From Mesorhizobium muleiense (GTDB lineage: Bacteria > Pseudomonadota > Alphaproteobacteria > Rhizobiales > Rhizobiaceae): DNA of 64,000 bases. The notes under the pieces were generated by a model, which worked only from the letters and a program-made list of their open reading frames with translations, ran no database searches and was not told the DNA's origin. Both the position numbers and the translations under genes were made by a program. Within the stretch, counting starts at the first letter, position 1. Each line of letters begins with the position of its first letter. The stretch spans positions 54,605-118,604 of the forward strand of contig NZ_FNEE01000019.1 of NCBI RefSeq assembly GCF_900099905.1. The letters are read 5' to 3'. Positions 50,214 to 59,740 of this stretch are shown here, in pieces.

Positions 50214-52461
50214 GGGTCGTTTCCGCCGTCCTTGTGCGCCGCGCGAGGCGCGCCCGCAGGCGGCCGAAGATGTTGGCCTGGCGCACCCAGATGTCGATCA
50301 GCACCGCCACGATCAGGATGCCACCGATGAAGACGTTGATCCAGTGCTGCGGCATGGTAAAGCCCTGGACGTTGAGCTGCAGCAGCGCCCGGATCAGGGT
50401 GATCACCGCCGCCCCGGCGAGCGCCCCGATCACGGTGCCGTAGCCGCCGAAGATCGAACCGCCGCCGATGATCACCGAAGCGATGGCGTCGAGCTCGCGG
50501 AACTGGCCGGCCACCGGGTTGAAGCTGCGGAAGTAGGCGACGTTGATGATCCCGGCCATTGTCGCGCAGAGCGCCGCCAGCATGAGCGCGAAGAACCGCA
50601 CCCGGTTGGTGTTGATCCCGGCATAAGCGGCGGCGCGAATGTTGCCGCCGGTCGCATAGACCTTCTGCCCGAACGGCATGTAGGCGAGCACGACGCCGGC
50701 AATGAGGGCGACCAACAGCATCCAGATGGTCTGGACGCTCACCACCTCGGCGATCGAGCGCAGCAGCCCGTCCGGCAGCGAGATGCGGTAGTGCAGCAGG
50801 ATGTCGTTCACCTTGCGGCCAAGCAGGTTGTAGCCCTCGGGCCAGCCGGTGAGCTGCTGCCCGGCGACGAACCAGGCGGCGAGGCCGCGGGCGATGTAGA
50901 ACATGCCGAGCGTGGCGATGAAGGCCGGCAGCTTGAAGCCGACGGTGACGATCGCGTTGACGAGGCCGGCGCACATGCCCGCCAGCAGGCCCATCGCCAC
51001 GGCGGTCACGGGGTCGGCGCCGAGGACCTTGAGGAAATAGGCGGCTGTGCTGCCGGCGAGGGCAAGCACCGCCCCGACGGAGAGGTCGATATCGCCGGCG
51101 GCGATGACGTAGGTGAGCCCGATGGTGATCAGCGCAAGCTCGGTGTAGTTGAGCAAGATAGCGAAGCTGTTGGACAGGTTCCACCAGTAGTCCGGCCGGA
51201 GCGCGAGGCCGGTCAGCCACAGGAGCGCGGTCAGGATGATGGCGAGCGCGTCGCGCCGGGCGAGGAACTTGCCGAACCCGGTGGCCGACAACGCCATGTC
51301 GGTCGCCATCGCGCCCTTGGTCTGCACCCCCTCGATCGCGATGCCGCCGATCTCGTAGGCCGGTGGCGGCGGCCGGCCGCGGAGCCAGGCCCAGAGGCGG
51401 CCTGCCACCTGGCGGCGGATGAGATAGGGCTCGATGAGCACAGCGACGACGAGTAGCAGCCCGAGGAACACCGGCACCGCGCCGACCGGTAGCGAGAAAA
51501 CGGCGTTGACCGTGATCTCCTCGTCGCCGATCTTGATGATGCGCGTGATCGGCCAGCCCTCGCGCAATACCTTGTCGAGCAGCACCACCAGAAGGGCGCC
51601 AAGGCAGGATCCGGCGACCCGGCCGCGGCCGCCGAGGATCGAGGCGCCGCCGATGATCACGGCGGCAATGACGGTCAGCTCACCGCTGACGCCGTAGAGC
51701 GGCGTCACGCCCTTGTCCTGCGCAGCTGACATCAAGCCGGCCAGCGCCGCGCAGAGCGAGGAGATCAGGAAGGCTCGGATGCGCACCCAGTTGGTCGGGA
51801 TGCCGGCATAGGACGCCGCCTGCTCGTTGCCGCCGGTGGCGAAGGTCTCGTAGCCCCAGCGCGTCTTGGCAAGCACATAGGCGCCGATCACGGCGACAAC
51901 GAGGAAGATCACGATCTGGTTGTTGAAGCCGAGGAGGTTGGTCTCGCCGAGGTGAAAAAAACCCGGATAGCCGGTCGCCTTGGCAGGGTAGTAGATCGCT
52001 TGGCCGTGAGTGAGCGCCAGCACGAAGCCGCGGCCGATGAAGAGGACGGTCAGCGTGGCGATGAACGCCGGCACCTTCAGGATGGTGACGAGCACGCCGT
52101 TGATCAGCCCGATAAGCGTGCCGAGCAGCAGGCAGAGGATCACCGACGTGACGACGCCGAGGTCAAGGAAGTTCGGCGCGAACAGCCTGGCGAAGACGAC
52201 GGCGACTAGGCCGTAAGTTGAACCGACCGAAAGATCGAGATCCTTGTTGACGATGACGAAGGTCACTCCGACCGCGATGATGGCAACCCGCGAGGTGTCG
52301 CGGAGCAGCGAGTGAAACGCTCCTGTTGAGCCGAAGAACGCGGGATTGACGAGAGCGCCGCCGAGATAGAGCAGCAAAAGCAACGCAACGAGCCCCGCCT
52401 CCCAGCCGCCGACAATCTGGGACGGCGCACGGCCGAGCGATGTGGTCGCGGTAAGCGCCAT
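50206..52461 (-). CDS. Fused tandem ribose-type ABC permease
   Basis: 751-aa inner-membrane protein containing two complete RbsC-type permease domains in tandem: domain 1 (about 20-345; VIVNKDLDLSVGSTYG, ATGGNEQAASYAGIPTNWVR, IGGASILGG) and domain 2 (about 410-735; VIAAGDIDLSVGAVLA, ATGGNIRAAAYAGINTNRVR, IGGGSIFGG). A cytoplasmic linker of about 60 residues joins them. RbsC-class permeases are normally one domain and work as homodimers, so this fusion fixes a pseudo-heterodimer. ATG at 52461. Partner genes are the ATPase and binding protein on either side. Confidence 0.9.
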   Translation of the reverse strand: MALTATTSLGRAPSQIVGGWEAGLVALLLLLYLGGALVNPAFFGSTGAFHSLLRDTSRVAIIAVGVTFVIVNKDLDLSVGSTYGLVAVVFARLFAPNFLDLGVVTSVILCLLLGTLIGLINGVLVTILKVPAFIATLTVLFIGRGFVLALTHGQAIYYPAKATGYPGFFHLGETNLLGFNNQIVIFLVVAVIGAYVLAKTRWGYETFATGGNEQAASYAGIPTNWVRIRAFLISSLCAALAGLMSAAQDKGVTPLYGVSGELTVIAAVIIGGASILGGRGRVAGSCLGALLVVLLDKVLREGWPITRIIKIGDEEITVNAVFSLPVGAVPVFLGLLLVVAVLIEPYLIRRQVAGRLWAWLRGRPPPPAYEIGGIAIEGVQTKGAMATDMALSATGFGKFLARRDALAIILTALLWLTGLALRPDYWWNLSNSFAILLNYTELALITIGLTYVIAAGDIDLSVGAVLALAGSTAAYFLKVLGADPVTAVAMGLLAGMCAGLVNAIVTVGFKLPAFIATLGMFYIARGLAAWFVAGQQLTGWPEGYNLLGRKVNDILLHYRISLPDGLLRSIAEVVSVQTIWMLLVALIAGVVLAYMPFGQKVYATGGNIRAAAYAGINTNRVRFFALMLAALCATMAGIINVAYFRSFNPVAGQFRELDAIASVIIGGGSIFGGYGTVIGALAGAAVITLIRALLQLNVQGFTMPQHWINVFIGGILIVAVLIDIWVRQANIFGRLRARLARRTRTAETTHA

Positions 52462-52544
52462 GGTCTCTTCTGGTTGATTTCCTGCTGCCGCATTGCGGGA
52501 GAGCCTGCGCTCTCCCGCAATGATTTCAGACGTTTCGAGTGGAC

Positions 52545-53627
52545 TCAGTTCTCGAAGCGCTTGCCGACATCCTCGACGGTCTCCTTCGTCACCAGCTGGG
52601 CGCGTGTGTCGAGGTTGGCCGCCGCGATGCCGCGGTCGATCTCCAGATAGAGCTGCATGACCGGCCAGAAGCCCTGCAAGAAGGGCTGCTGCCCGAGCGC
52701 GCCGGTCAGATCGCCGCTCTTCATCGCGTCCTGCTGGGCCGGGCCGAGGTCGAAACCGTAGGCGCAGATCTTGCCGGTCAGTCCGGTCTGAGCGACGGCC
52801 TTGGCAAGCGCCGGCGTAAACACGTTGTTGCCGGCGAACGCGCCAACGACGTCGCCGCGCGATTCAAACAGCGTCACGATGCCGTTCACCGGGTCATTCG
52901 GATTGGTGTCTATACCGGTGTTCTCCGGACCCGCGTCGACCTTGAAGGCATCAAGCTTGCCGGCATCCTTCAAGCCCTTGACGATGGCGTTGAAAGCCGA
53001 AGTGACGCGGTTGTTCACCTCGATGTTGCCCATTGCGGTCGACGACGGCAGGACGATCGAACCCTTCTCGATACCCTTGTCCGCGAGGCACTTGACGAGC
53101 GCCTCGCCGGCGATTGCGGCAGCGGAGGCGTCCTGGCCGGTGTGGCCGATGCCGCTGCGGTTGAGGAGCGTGCCGTCAAAGGAATTGGTCGTAGCGACCG
53201 GTATCCCCTTCGCCTCGGCAGCCTTGACGATGTCGTTGTAGGCGCCGACCTGGGGCGTTGTCATGATCAGCCCATCGATCGTCGGATCCTGCACGATCTG
53301 GTTCAGGATTTCGATCTCGCGGGCAGGGTCGTCAGTCGGCGATTCCGAGCCGAGCAGCAGGACCTTGGCGCCGATCAGGTTGCCGGCGACGGTCGCGCCG
53401 ACGTAGACCGGATCGAAGAAGCCATTGCCGGCAGTGTGTGTCACGATAGCGAATGTGAGGTGACCATCGGCCGAATGGAAGTCCTTGGTACCGGGGGCCT
53501 CCTTTGCGGCTTCTTCGAAGCTGTAGCCGCCGACCGCCTTGTCGACGCCGCCCGATTGTGCGTAGGCGTTCGATACGCCGAGCGATAACGCCGCGGCACA
53601 TGCCGCGAGCGAGAAAATACGTTTCAT
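52545..53627 (-). CDS. Monosaccharide-type periplasmic binding protein
   Basis: 360-aa substrate-binding protein of the Peripla_BP_4 (ribose/galactose) type. A signal peptide (1-23, SNAYA-Q) is followed by the typical body (FAIVTHTAGNGFFDPVYVGA, QDPTIDGLIMTTP, GIPVATTNSFDG, VVGAFAGNNVFTPALAKAV). It probably captures a sugar or polyol. ATG at 53627 with GGGAGGA; 83 bp separate it from the permease gene. Divergent from the SBP56 homologue, with 246 bp of promoter DNA between. Confidence 0.9.
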   Translation of the reverse strand: MKRIFSLAACAAALSLGVSNAYAQSGGVDKAVGGYSFEEAAKEAPGTKDFHSADGHLTFAIVTHTAGNGFFDPVYVGATVAGNLIGAKVLLLGSESPTDDPAREIEILNQIVQDPTIDGLIMTTPQVGAYNDIVKAAEAKGIPVATTNSFDGTLLNRSGIGHTGQDASAAAIAGEALVKCLADKGIEKGSIVLPSSTAMGNIEVNNRVTSAFNAIVKGLKDAGKLDAFKVDAGPENTGIDTNPNDPVNGIVTLFESRGDVVGAFAGNNVFTPALAKAVAQTGLTGKICAYGFDLGPAQQDAMKSGDLTGALGQQPFLQGFWPVMQLYLEIDRGIAAANLDTRAQLVTKETVEDVGKRFEN

Positions 53628-53873
53628 GATTATCCTCCCTTGCAACCAACGGTCGGAAGCCGTTCGGGCGCATTTATTCAGGATTCCGAATGCTCCCTCC
53701 CACCCCGTATATTCTGCCCAAAGTCTGCCCACGTAAATAGTGCTAGCGCGACGCGGTGTCAGACAGACGAGGAGACTTGGTGTATTGTGATCCCTACCTG
53801 GGCCGCATTTCAAAAGGGAGCGACACGGAGAGCACCAAAAAAAGTTTCACAAACGCGTAGGGAGGATACCGCG

Positions 53874-55277
53874 ATGAATCTGCGACCAGACCCCACATTC
53901 TATCCGTCACCTAAGCTGGCTATGGAAGGGCCGCCGGAAACTCTGGCCTACACGTTGATGCTTAGCCCGGACTTCTCGCAACCCGACGGTTTGGCTGTGG
54001 TGAATGTCGATCCAAATTCGCCGGATTTCGGCAAGATCGTCCACACTGTGATCATGCCAAACAAGGGCGATGAGTTTCATCACTTCGGCTGGAATGCGTG
54101 TTCTTCGGCGCTATCACCACTGACTGGCCACGCCTTTTTGGAGCGTCGTTATCTGATCATTCCGGGCATTCGTTCGTCGCGCATCTACATAATTGATGTG
54201 AAGGGCGGGCCGACAGCCGCCAAGATTCACAAGATCATCGAACCCGCAGAAGTCTTTGCCAAGACGGGCTATTCCCGCCCGCATACGATCCACTGCGGAC
54301 CCGAGGGCATCTATGTCTCGACCCTCGGCGGCGGCGGCAAGGACGGTACCGACGGTCCTCCGGGCATTTTCATCATGGATTGCCAGACCTTCGATGTCAT
54401 TGGCCGCTATGAGATAGATCGTGGCGCCCAGGACAAGCACTACGATTTCTGGTGGAACCTGCCGCGCGACTACATGGTCAGTTCCGAATGGGCCCTGCCG
54501 CCGCAGTTCGAAAACGGCATCGTCCCTGAGGATCTACTGTCCAACAAGTACGGCCACCGCATGCATTTCTGGGATCTGCGTGCGCGTAAGAACATTCAGA
54601 CGATCGATCTGGGCGCCAATCACCAAATGGCGCTCGAAATCCGCCCGGCGCATGATCCAGTCCAGCAATACGGCTTCTGCGGCGTTGTGGTCGATACCAC
54701 CAATCTCGAAGGCTCGATCTGGACTTGGTGGCGCGACGCAGATGGCAAGTTCCAGGCCAAGAAGACGGCGGTCATCCCGCCTCAACCGGCCAATGCCGAC
54801 GATCTGCCGGATCTTCTGAAGGGTTTCTCGGCGGTGCCCCCTCTGGTCACCGACATCGACCTCAGCCTCGACGACAAGTATCTCTATGTGGCTTGTTGGG
54901 GTACGGGTGAAATGCATCAATACGATGTCAGCGACCCGATGAAGCCGGTTCTGGCGGGCAAGGTCGAACTGGGTGGGATCGTCAAGAAGACCAAGCACCC
55001 CTGTGGCAAGGTCTTCGGCTATGGGCCACAGATGGTCGAGATTAGCCGCGACGGCAAGCGTGTCTATTGGACCAATTCGCTCTACTCGACCTGGGACGAT
55101 CAGTTCTATCCCGGTGAGCGCGGCGGGGCGATGGTGAAGGCCGATGTTGGCGCCAATGGTGGCCTGACGCTCGACACCAACTTCTTCGTCGAGTTCCCCA
55201 AAGGCTATCGAACGCACCAGATCCGGCTTGAAGGCGGCGACTGCTCTACCGACAGTTTCTGCTACCCATCAGTCTAG
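53874..55277 (+). CDS. mtoX: SBP56-family protein / methanethiol oxidase homologue
   Basis: 467-aa member of the selenium-binding protein 56 family. In bacteria the characterised members are copper-dependent methanethiol oxidases (CH3SH to formaldehyde, H2S and H2O2). Conserved blocks include FHHFGWNACSSAL, RPHTIHCGPEGIYVSTLGG, FWWNLPRDYMVSSEW and the C-terminal THQIRLEGGDCSTD. No signal peptide is visible from the chosen ATG (53874, GGGAGGA site); proteins of this family in some methylotrophs are periplasmic, so localisation is uncertain. The following membrane-protein gene begins immediately after the stop. Confidence 0.88.
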   Translation: MNLRPDPTFYPSPKLAMEGPPETLAYTLMLSPDFSQPDGLAVVNVDPNSPDFGKIVHTVIMPNKGDEFHHFGWNACSSALSPLTGHAFLERRYLIIPGIRSSRIYIIDVKGGPTAAKIHKIIEPAEVFAKTGYSRPHTIHCGPEGIYVSTLGGGGKDGTDGPPGIFIMDCQTFDVIGRYEIDRGAQDKHYDFWWNLPRDYMVSSEWALPPQFENGIVPEDLLSNKYGHRMHFWDLRARKNIQTIDLGANHQMALEIRPAHDPVQQYGFCGVVVDTTNLEGSIWTWWRDADGKFQAKKTAVIPPQPANADDLPDLLKGFSAVPPLVTDIDLSLDDKYLYVACWGTGEMHQYDVSDPMKPVLAGKVELGGIVKKTKHPCGKVFGYGPQMVEISRDGKRVYWTNSLYSTWDDQFYPGERGGAMVKADVGANGGLTLDTNFFVEFPKGYRTHQIRLEGGDCSTDSFCYPSV

Positions 55278-55943
55278 GTGTTGCCCGAACTCCTTTCGAC
55301 CACAGCCGGCCTCTGGTTTGCTGTGGTCGCCAGCGGGATTTACCATGGCGTAAACCCGGGTATGGGCTGGCCGCTTGCTGTTTCGGCCGCCCTGATGGAA
55401 CGGCGACCCTATGCGCTGCCGGGCGCACTTCTGGCGCTGGCGTTCGGGCATCTTGTCGCCATGACGGTGGTCCTCTTGCCCTTCGCGCTGATGACCATGC
55501 TGGTTGATTGGCAAACCGAGATCCGCGTTGGCGCAGGTCTAATTGTCGTCGCGCTCGGAGTCTGGCTGCTCTTCAACCGGCGGCATCCTAGATTTCTGGC
55601 GCGCGTGCCGCCGTCGCGACTGGCGCTCTGGTCCTTTCTCGTCGCCGTCGCGCATGGCGCCGGCCTGATGCTGGTGCCGATCTACCTCGGCCTGTGCGGC
55701 GTCGTTGAAACGGATGCCGGGCACCGTGCCGCGACCGCCCTCATTGCACGAACTGCAGCGCTCTCGATCGGCGTGGCAGCGGTCCACACCGGCGCGATGA
55801 TCACTGCGGGCGGCGCTTTGGCCTTCGGCGTCTATCGGTGGCTGGGATTAAGGTTTCTTTCGAAAAGCTGGTTTGATCTGGATGTGATCTGGGCGCTAAG
55901 TCTAGTTCTGGTCGGGGCGATCGGCGTGTTTTCCGCGCTCTAG
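55278..55943 (+). CDS. Six-span membrane protein coupled to the SBP56 homologue
   Basis: 221-aa polytopic protein with six hydrophobic spans and conserved-looking His/Gly motifs inside them: SGIYHGVNPGMGWPLAVSAA, ALAFGHLVAM, AVAHGAGLM and AVHTGAMI. The GTG start directly abuts the stop of the SBP56 gene, so the two are surely co-expressed. I do not recognise a named family. The in-membrane His residues suggest transport of a metal (copper for methanethiol oxidase) or of a thiol/sulfur compound; inference only. The 3' end overlaps the convergent L,D-transpeptidase gene by 4 bp. Confidence 0.75.
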   Translation: MLPELLSTTAGLWFAVVASGIYHGVNPGMGWPLAVSAALMERRPYALPGALLALAFGHLVAMTVVLLPFALMTMLVDWQTEIRVGAGLIVVALGVWLLFNRRHPRFLARVPPSRLALWSFLVAVAHGAGLMLVPIYLGLCGVVETDAGHRAATALIARTAALSIGVAAVHTGAMITAGGALAFGVYRWLGLRFLSKSWFDLDVIWALSLVLVGAIGVFSAL

Positions 55944-56368
55944 TTGGTCACCACGATCCGTGTGTTGCGAAAGCCGGCTTGCCGCACCATCGAATAGAAG
56001 GCGGCGGCATTGGACGGGTGCAGTCGCACGCAGCCATGCGACGCTGGGCGCCCGAGAGATTTTACTGCGCCTGTGCCATGGATGGCATAGCCGCCGCGGT
56101 AGAACACCGAATGAGGCATCGGCGACATGTCGTATTTGCGCGAATACCACATCCGTGCCGTTCGTTGCGGCCGGTAGCTGCCGCGCGGCGTGATATAGCC
56201 TTTGCGCGCCGTGGATACGCGCCATCGGTAGACCGCCCGGCCGTATCTTACAGTCATCGTCTGCGATGACACGTCGATCCTTGCAACCAGCTTGGCTGCC
56301 CAGCCCTCGACCGAAGAACCGAACAGCATCGTTGCCAGTGCCGCTGCCATGAGAACGGTCTTTTTCAT
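55940..56368 (-). CDS. L,D-transpeptidase (YkuD family)
   Basis: 142-aa periplasmic enzyme that cross-links peptidoglycan or attaches proteins to it. A signal peptide (1-24, EGWA-A) precedes a minimal YkuD domain with the catalytic signature AIHGTGAVKSLGRPASHGCVR (His and Cys in HG...SHGCVRL). ATG at 56368 has AAGGGG upstream; the frame extends to 56422. One of the small stand-alone L,D-transpeptidases frequent in Rhizobiales. Between 56369 and 56597 nothing recognisable was seen. Confidence 0.9.
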   Translation of the reverse strand: MKKTVLMAAALATMLFGSSVEGWAAKLVARIDVSSQTMTVRYGRAVYRWRVSTARKGYITPRGSYRPQRTARMWYSRKYDMSPMPHSVFYRGGYAIHGTGAVKSLGRPASHGCVRLHPSNAAAFYSMVRQAGFRNTRIVVTN

Positions 56369-56597
56369 GCGATCAAACCCCTTTGATTGCCCTTGCCTGC
56401 CTGCCTTCACGCTATTTTTCATCCTTTAATCTCAAGTGAATGAGGTAACCACACACCTCTGACGAATTCACCAATCCAAAGCAGCGAATTTGAACGATCT
56501 CCCGCGATAGTTGCCGTGGCGACATGTAACCACATAACTAGGGCGCGACCCGCCAACAGGCTTGCCAAAACGCACCGTTGGCTGCTCAATTCGTCGA

Positions 56598-57878
56598 ATG
56601 AACGAACTCCTGCTGAAAGCGGTCGATGATCGGGTCGACGACCTGGTCGCGCTGACCGCGGACCTGATCCGCTTTCCGACCATCAACCCGCCCGGCGAGG
56701 CCTATCGGCCATGCGCCGAATACGTCGGAGCGCGGCTGAAAAAGCGCGGCTTCGAAGTCGAATTCATCCGCGCCGAAGGCACGCCCGGCGACACCGACCG
56801 CTACCCGCGCGTCAACGTGGTCGCCCGCTTCGATGGCCGCTCGCCCGGCGCCTGCGTGCATTTCAACTCGCATATCGACGTGGTCGAAGCCGGCGACGGC
56901 TGGAGCCTCGATCCCTTCGCCGGCATCGTCAGGGATGGCAAGGTCCATGGCCGCGGCGCCTGCGACATGAAGGGCGGCCTGGCCTCCTCGATCATCGCCG
57001 CCGAGGCCTTCATGGAGGTTTTCCCCGACTTCCCGGGCGCCATCGAGATTTCGGGCACGGTCGACGAGGAGTCCGGCGGCTTCGGCGGCGTCGCCCATCT
57101 GGCAAAGCTCGGCTATTTCTCCAAGCCGAAGGTCGACCACGTCATCATCCCCGAGCCGTTGAACAAGGATCGCATCTGCCTTGGCCATCGCGGCGTCTGG
57201 TGGGCGGAGATCGAGACCAAGGGTGAGATCGCGCACGGCTCGATGCCGTTCCTCGGCGACAATGCGGTGCGCCATATGGGCGCCCTGCTAAGGGCTTTCG
57301 AGGACGATCTGTTCCCGGCGCTCGACCGCAAGGTGACGCGCATGCCGGTCGTGCCCGACGGGGCCAAGCGCTCGACCATGAACATCAACTCGATCCATGG
57401 CGGCCAGACCGAGGATTTCCGGCCTGGCCTGCCCTCGCCCAATGTCCCCGATTCCTGCCGGCTGACCATCGACCGCCGCTTCCTGCTCGAAGAGGATCTT
57501 GGCACGGTCAAGCGCGAGGTGACCGATATCCTCGACCGGCTGAAGCGCGAGCGCAAGAAATTCGACTACGAGATCCGCGATCTCATGGAGGTGCTGCCGC
57601 TGATGACCGAGCGCGATGCGCCGGTGGTCAAGGCGGTGGCGCGGGGCATCATGGAGGTATTCGACCGCGAGCCCGACTACGTGATCTCGCCCGGCACCTA
57701 CGACCAGAAGCACATTGCCCGCATCGGCCACATCTACGACTGCATCGCCTATGGCCCGGGCATTCTCGACCTCGCCCACAGGCCCGACGAATGGGTGGGG
57801 ATATCAGACATGGTCGAATCGGCCAAGGTGATGGCGATCGGGCTCAACGTGCTGCTGAGGGGCGCGGGCGCTCGGTAG
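56598..57878 (+). CDS. M20-family metallopeptidase/deacylase (ArgE/DapE-like)
   Basis: 426-aa di-zinc hydrolase acting on N-acyl amino acids or small peptides. Metal ligands are visible: FNSHIDVVEAG (His, Asp), RGACDMKGGLA (Asp), VDEESGG (general base Glu with Glu) and a C-terminal His in DLAHRPDEW. The dimerisation domain sits in the middle (about 200-320). It lies 130 bp upstream of a dipeptide-type importer operon on the same strand, so it may process what the importer brings in. ATG at 56598 has no strong ribosome site. Confidence 0.88.
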   Translation: MNELLLKAVDDRVDDLVALTADLIRFPTINPPGEAYRPCAEYVGARLKKRGFEVEFIRAEGTPGDTDRYPRVNVVARFDGRSPGACVHFNSHIDVVEAGDGWSLDPFAGIVRDGKVHGRGACDMKGGLASSIIAAEAFMEVFPDFPGAIEISGTVDEESGGFGGVAHLAKLGYFSKPKVDHVIIPEPLNKDRICLGHRGVWWAEIETKGEIAHGSMPFLGDNAVRHMGALLRAFEDDLFPALDRKVTRMPVVPDGAKRSTMNINSIHGGQTEDFRPGLPSPNVPDSCRLTIDRRFLLEEDLGTVKREVTDILDRLKRERKKFDYEIRDLMEVLPLMTERDAPVVKAVARGIMEVFDREPDYVISPGTYDQKHIARIGHIYDCIAYGPGILDLAHRPDEWVGISDMVESAKVMAIGLNVLLRGAGAR

Positions 57879-58008
57879 CCGGTGATGGGCGGAAAAACAT
57901 TCCTGCCGGCGCCGCCGGAAAGCACGAAACGCAATTTACTCCTTGGTGAAATCACGCTTCTATCCACCGGGTTTCGAGCATGTTTTTGAGCATATCGGGA
58001 GTTGCACG

Positions 58009-59484
58009 ATGAAATTGTGGAAAACCATTCTCACCGCTGCGGCCCTGGTGCTGTCTGCCGAAACATCGGCATTTGCCGCGCGCGATCTGGTCATCGGCAT
58101 CACGCTCGAACCTCCGCATCTCGATCCGACCGCAGGTGCTGCGGCGGCGATCGACGAGGTGCTTTACGCCAATGTGTTCGAGGGGCTGACCCGCATTGGC
58201 CCGAACGGCGAGGTGCTGCCGGCTCTCGCCGAAAGCTGGACCGTTTCCGACGACGGCAAGGTCTACACCTTCAAGCTGCATAGCGGTGTGAAATTCCATG
58301 ACGGCACCGACTTCAATGCCGACGACGTCAAATTCTCGCTCGATCGCGCCCGTGCCGACAACTCCGTGAACGCACAAAAGGGCCTGTTCGCCGCCATCGA
58401 TACGGTCGAAATGGTCGATCCGGCGACGGTCAGGATCACGCTGAAGAACCCGCAAAGTTCGTTCCTCTACAATATGGGCTGGGGCGACGCGGTCATCGTC
58501 GCGCCGGAGACAGCCGACACCAACAAGGAAACCCCTGTCGGCACCGGCCCGTTCAAGTTCCAGAACTGGGCCAAGGGCTCGTCGATCACGCTGATCAGGT
58601 CCGACGCTTACTGGGGTGCCCCGGTCTCCCTCGACAAGGCCGAGTTCCGCATCGTCACGGATGCCGCAGCCGCCGTTCCGGCGCTGCTTTCCGGCGATGT
58701 TCAGGCGTTCCCGTTCTTCGATCCCGACAGCGTCGCCCAGATCCAGGGCGACCCGCGCTTCAAGGTGGTGATCGGCGCGACCGAGGGTGAGACCATCCTT
58801 TCGATGAACAACAAGAAGCCGCCTTTCGACCGGCTGCAGGTCAGGCAGGCGATTTCGTTTGCGCTCGACCGCAAGGCGATCATCGACGGCGCCTCGGCCG
58901 GCCTTGGCGTGCCGATCGGCTCGCACATGTCGCCCGCCAACAAGGCCTATGTCGACCTCACCGGTCTCTATGCGCACAATGTCGAGAAGGCCAGGGAACT
59001 CTTGAAGGAAGCCGGCCTGGAGAACGGCTTCAAGGCGACGCTGAAACTGCCGCCACCCCCCTATGCGCGACTTGGCGGCGAGATCATCGCGTCGCAGCTT
59101 CGCGATGTCGGCATCGATCTGCAGATCGTGCCGGTGGAATGGGCGCAGTGGCTGGACCAGGTCTTCACCAAGAAGGACTACGACCTGACCATCGTTTCCC
59201 ACACCGAACCCAACGACATCGATATCTATTCGCGCAAGGATTATTACTTCAACTACGACAACCCGACCTTCGACAAGATCATCGCCGATCTGAACCTCAC
59301 CTCCGATGAGGCCAAGCGCATGACGCTGCTCGGCGAGGCGCAGAAGATACTGGCCGACGATGCCGTGGTCGGCTTCCTCTACGAACTGCCGAAAGTCGGC
59401 GTCTGGGACGCCAAGCTCGAGGGTTTTTGGGCAAATGCGCCGATCCAGGCCAATGATTTGACTAAGGTGAAGTGGACGGAGTGA
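58009..59484 (+). CDS. Peptide/opine-type ABC binding protein (family 5)
   Basis: 491-aa periplasmic binding protein of the DppA/OppA family. A signal peptide (1-24, TSAFA-A) is followed by the typical ITLEPPHLDPTAGAAAAIDE, YTFKLHSGVKFHDGTDFNAD and GTGPFKFQNW blocks. Ligand: dipeptides, opines or modified amino acids. ATG at 58009 is chosen for the signal peptide. The operon continues after a 256-bp gap that contains a large inverted repeat. Confidence 0.9.
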   Translation: MKLWKTILTAAALVLSAETSAFAARDLVIGITLEPPHLDPTAGAAAAIDEVLYANVFEGLTRIGPNGEVLPALAESWTVSDDGKVYTFKLHSGVKFHDGTDFNADDVKFSLDRARADNSVNAQKGLFAAIDTVEMVDPATVRITLKNPQSSFLYNMGWGDAVIVAPETADTNKETPVGTGPFKFQNWAKGSSITLIRSDAYWGAPVSLDKAEFRIVTDAAAAVPALLSGDVQAFPFFDPDSVAQIQGDPRFKVVIGATEGETILSMNNKKPPFDRLQVRQAISFALDRKAIIDGASAGLGVPIGSHMSPANKAYVDLTGLYAHNVEKARELLKEAGLENGFKATLKLPPPPYARLGGEIIASQLRDVGIDLQIVPVEWAQWLDQVFTKKDYDLTIVSHTEPNDIDIYSRKDYYFNYDNPTFDKIIADLNLTSDEAKRMTLLGEAQKILADDAVVGFLYELPKVGVWDAKLEGFWANAPIQANDLTKVKWTE

Positions 59485-59525
59485 GGGGCTGCTGGCCAAA
59501 GGGGCGAAGCTTGCAGCCGGTGGCA

Positions 59526-59680
59526 CCCCCCTCTGTCCTGCCGGACATCTCCCCCTCAAGGGGGGAGATTGGCAGTTGCCATGCCGGTGCTAGCCCTGCA
59601 ACGCTGATGATTAGCGAAAGCATCAATGAGGGCTTAATCTCCCCCCTTGAGGGGGAGATGTCCGGCAGGACAGAGGGGGG
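59526..59680. repeat. Pair of perfect 45-bp inverted repeats
   Basis: Arms 59526-59570 and 59636-59680 are perfect reverse complements over 45 bp, separated by 65 bp. Each arm also contains its own small palindrome (CTCCCCCTCAAGGGGGGAG), so three alternative hairpins are possible. The pattern CCCTCTGTCCTGCCGGACATC is one I recognise as a common intergenic repeat of Mesorhizobium-type genomes. It sits between the binding-protein and permease genes of an importer, where it would strongly affect transcript stability or read-through. Confidence 0.9.
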
Positions 59681-59740
59681 TTGGCGGGAACGCAACCTTC
59701 ATCCAGTTGCCGCGCTGAACGGACCTGCGGTCCTCCCCCC

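Noticed and set aside
56468..56686. 72-residue Ser/Arg-rich minus-strand frame before the M20 peptidase gene
   Set aside because: It runs into the coding sequence of the M20 gene and has no conserved features.
57952..59559. 535-residue minus-strand frame opposite the family 5 binding protein
   Set aside because: Shadow of a gene with a clear signal peptide and conserved family blocks.
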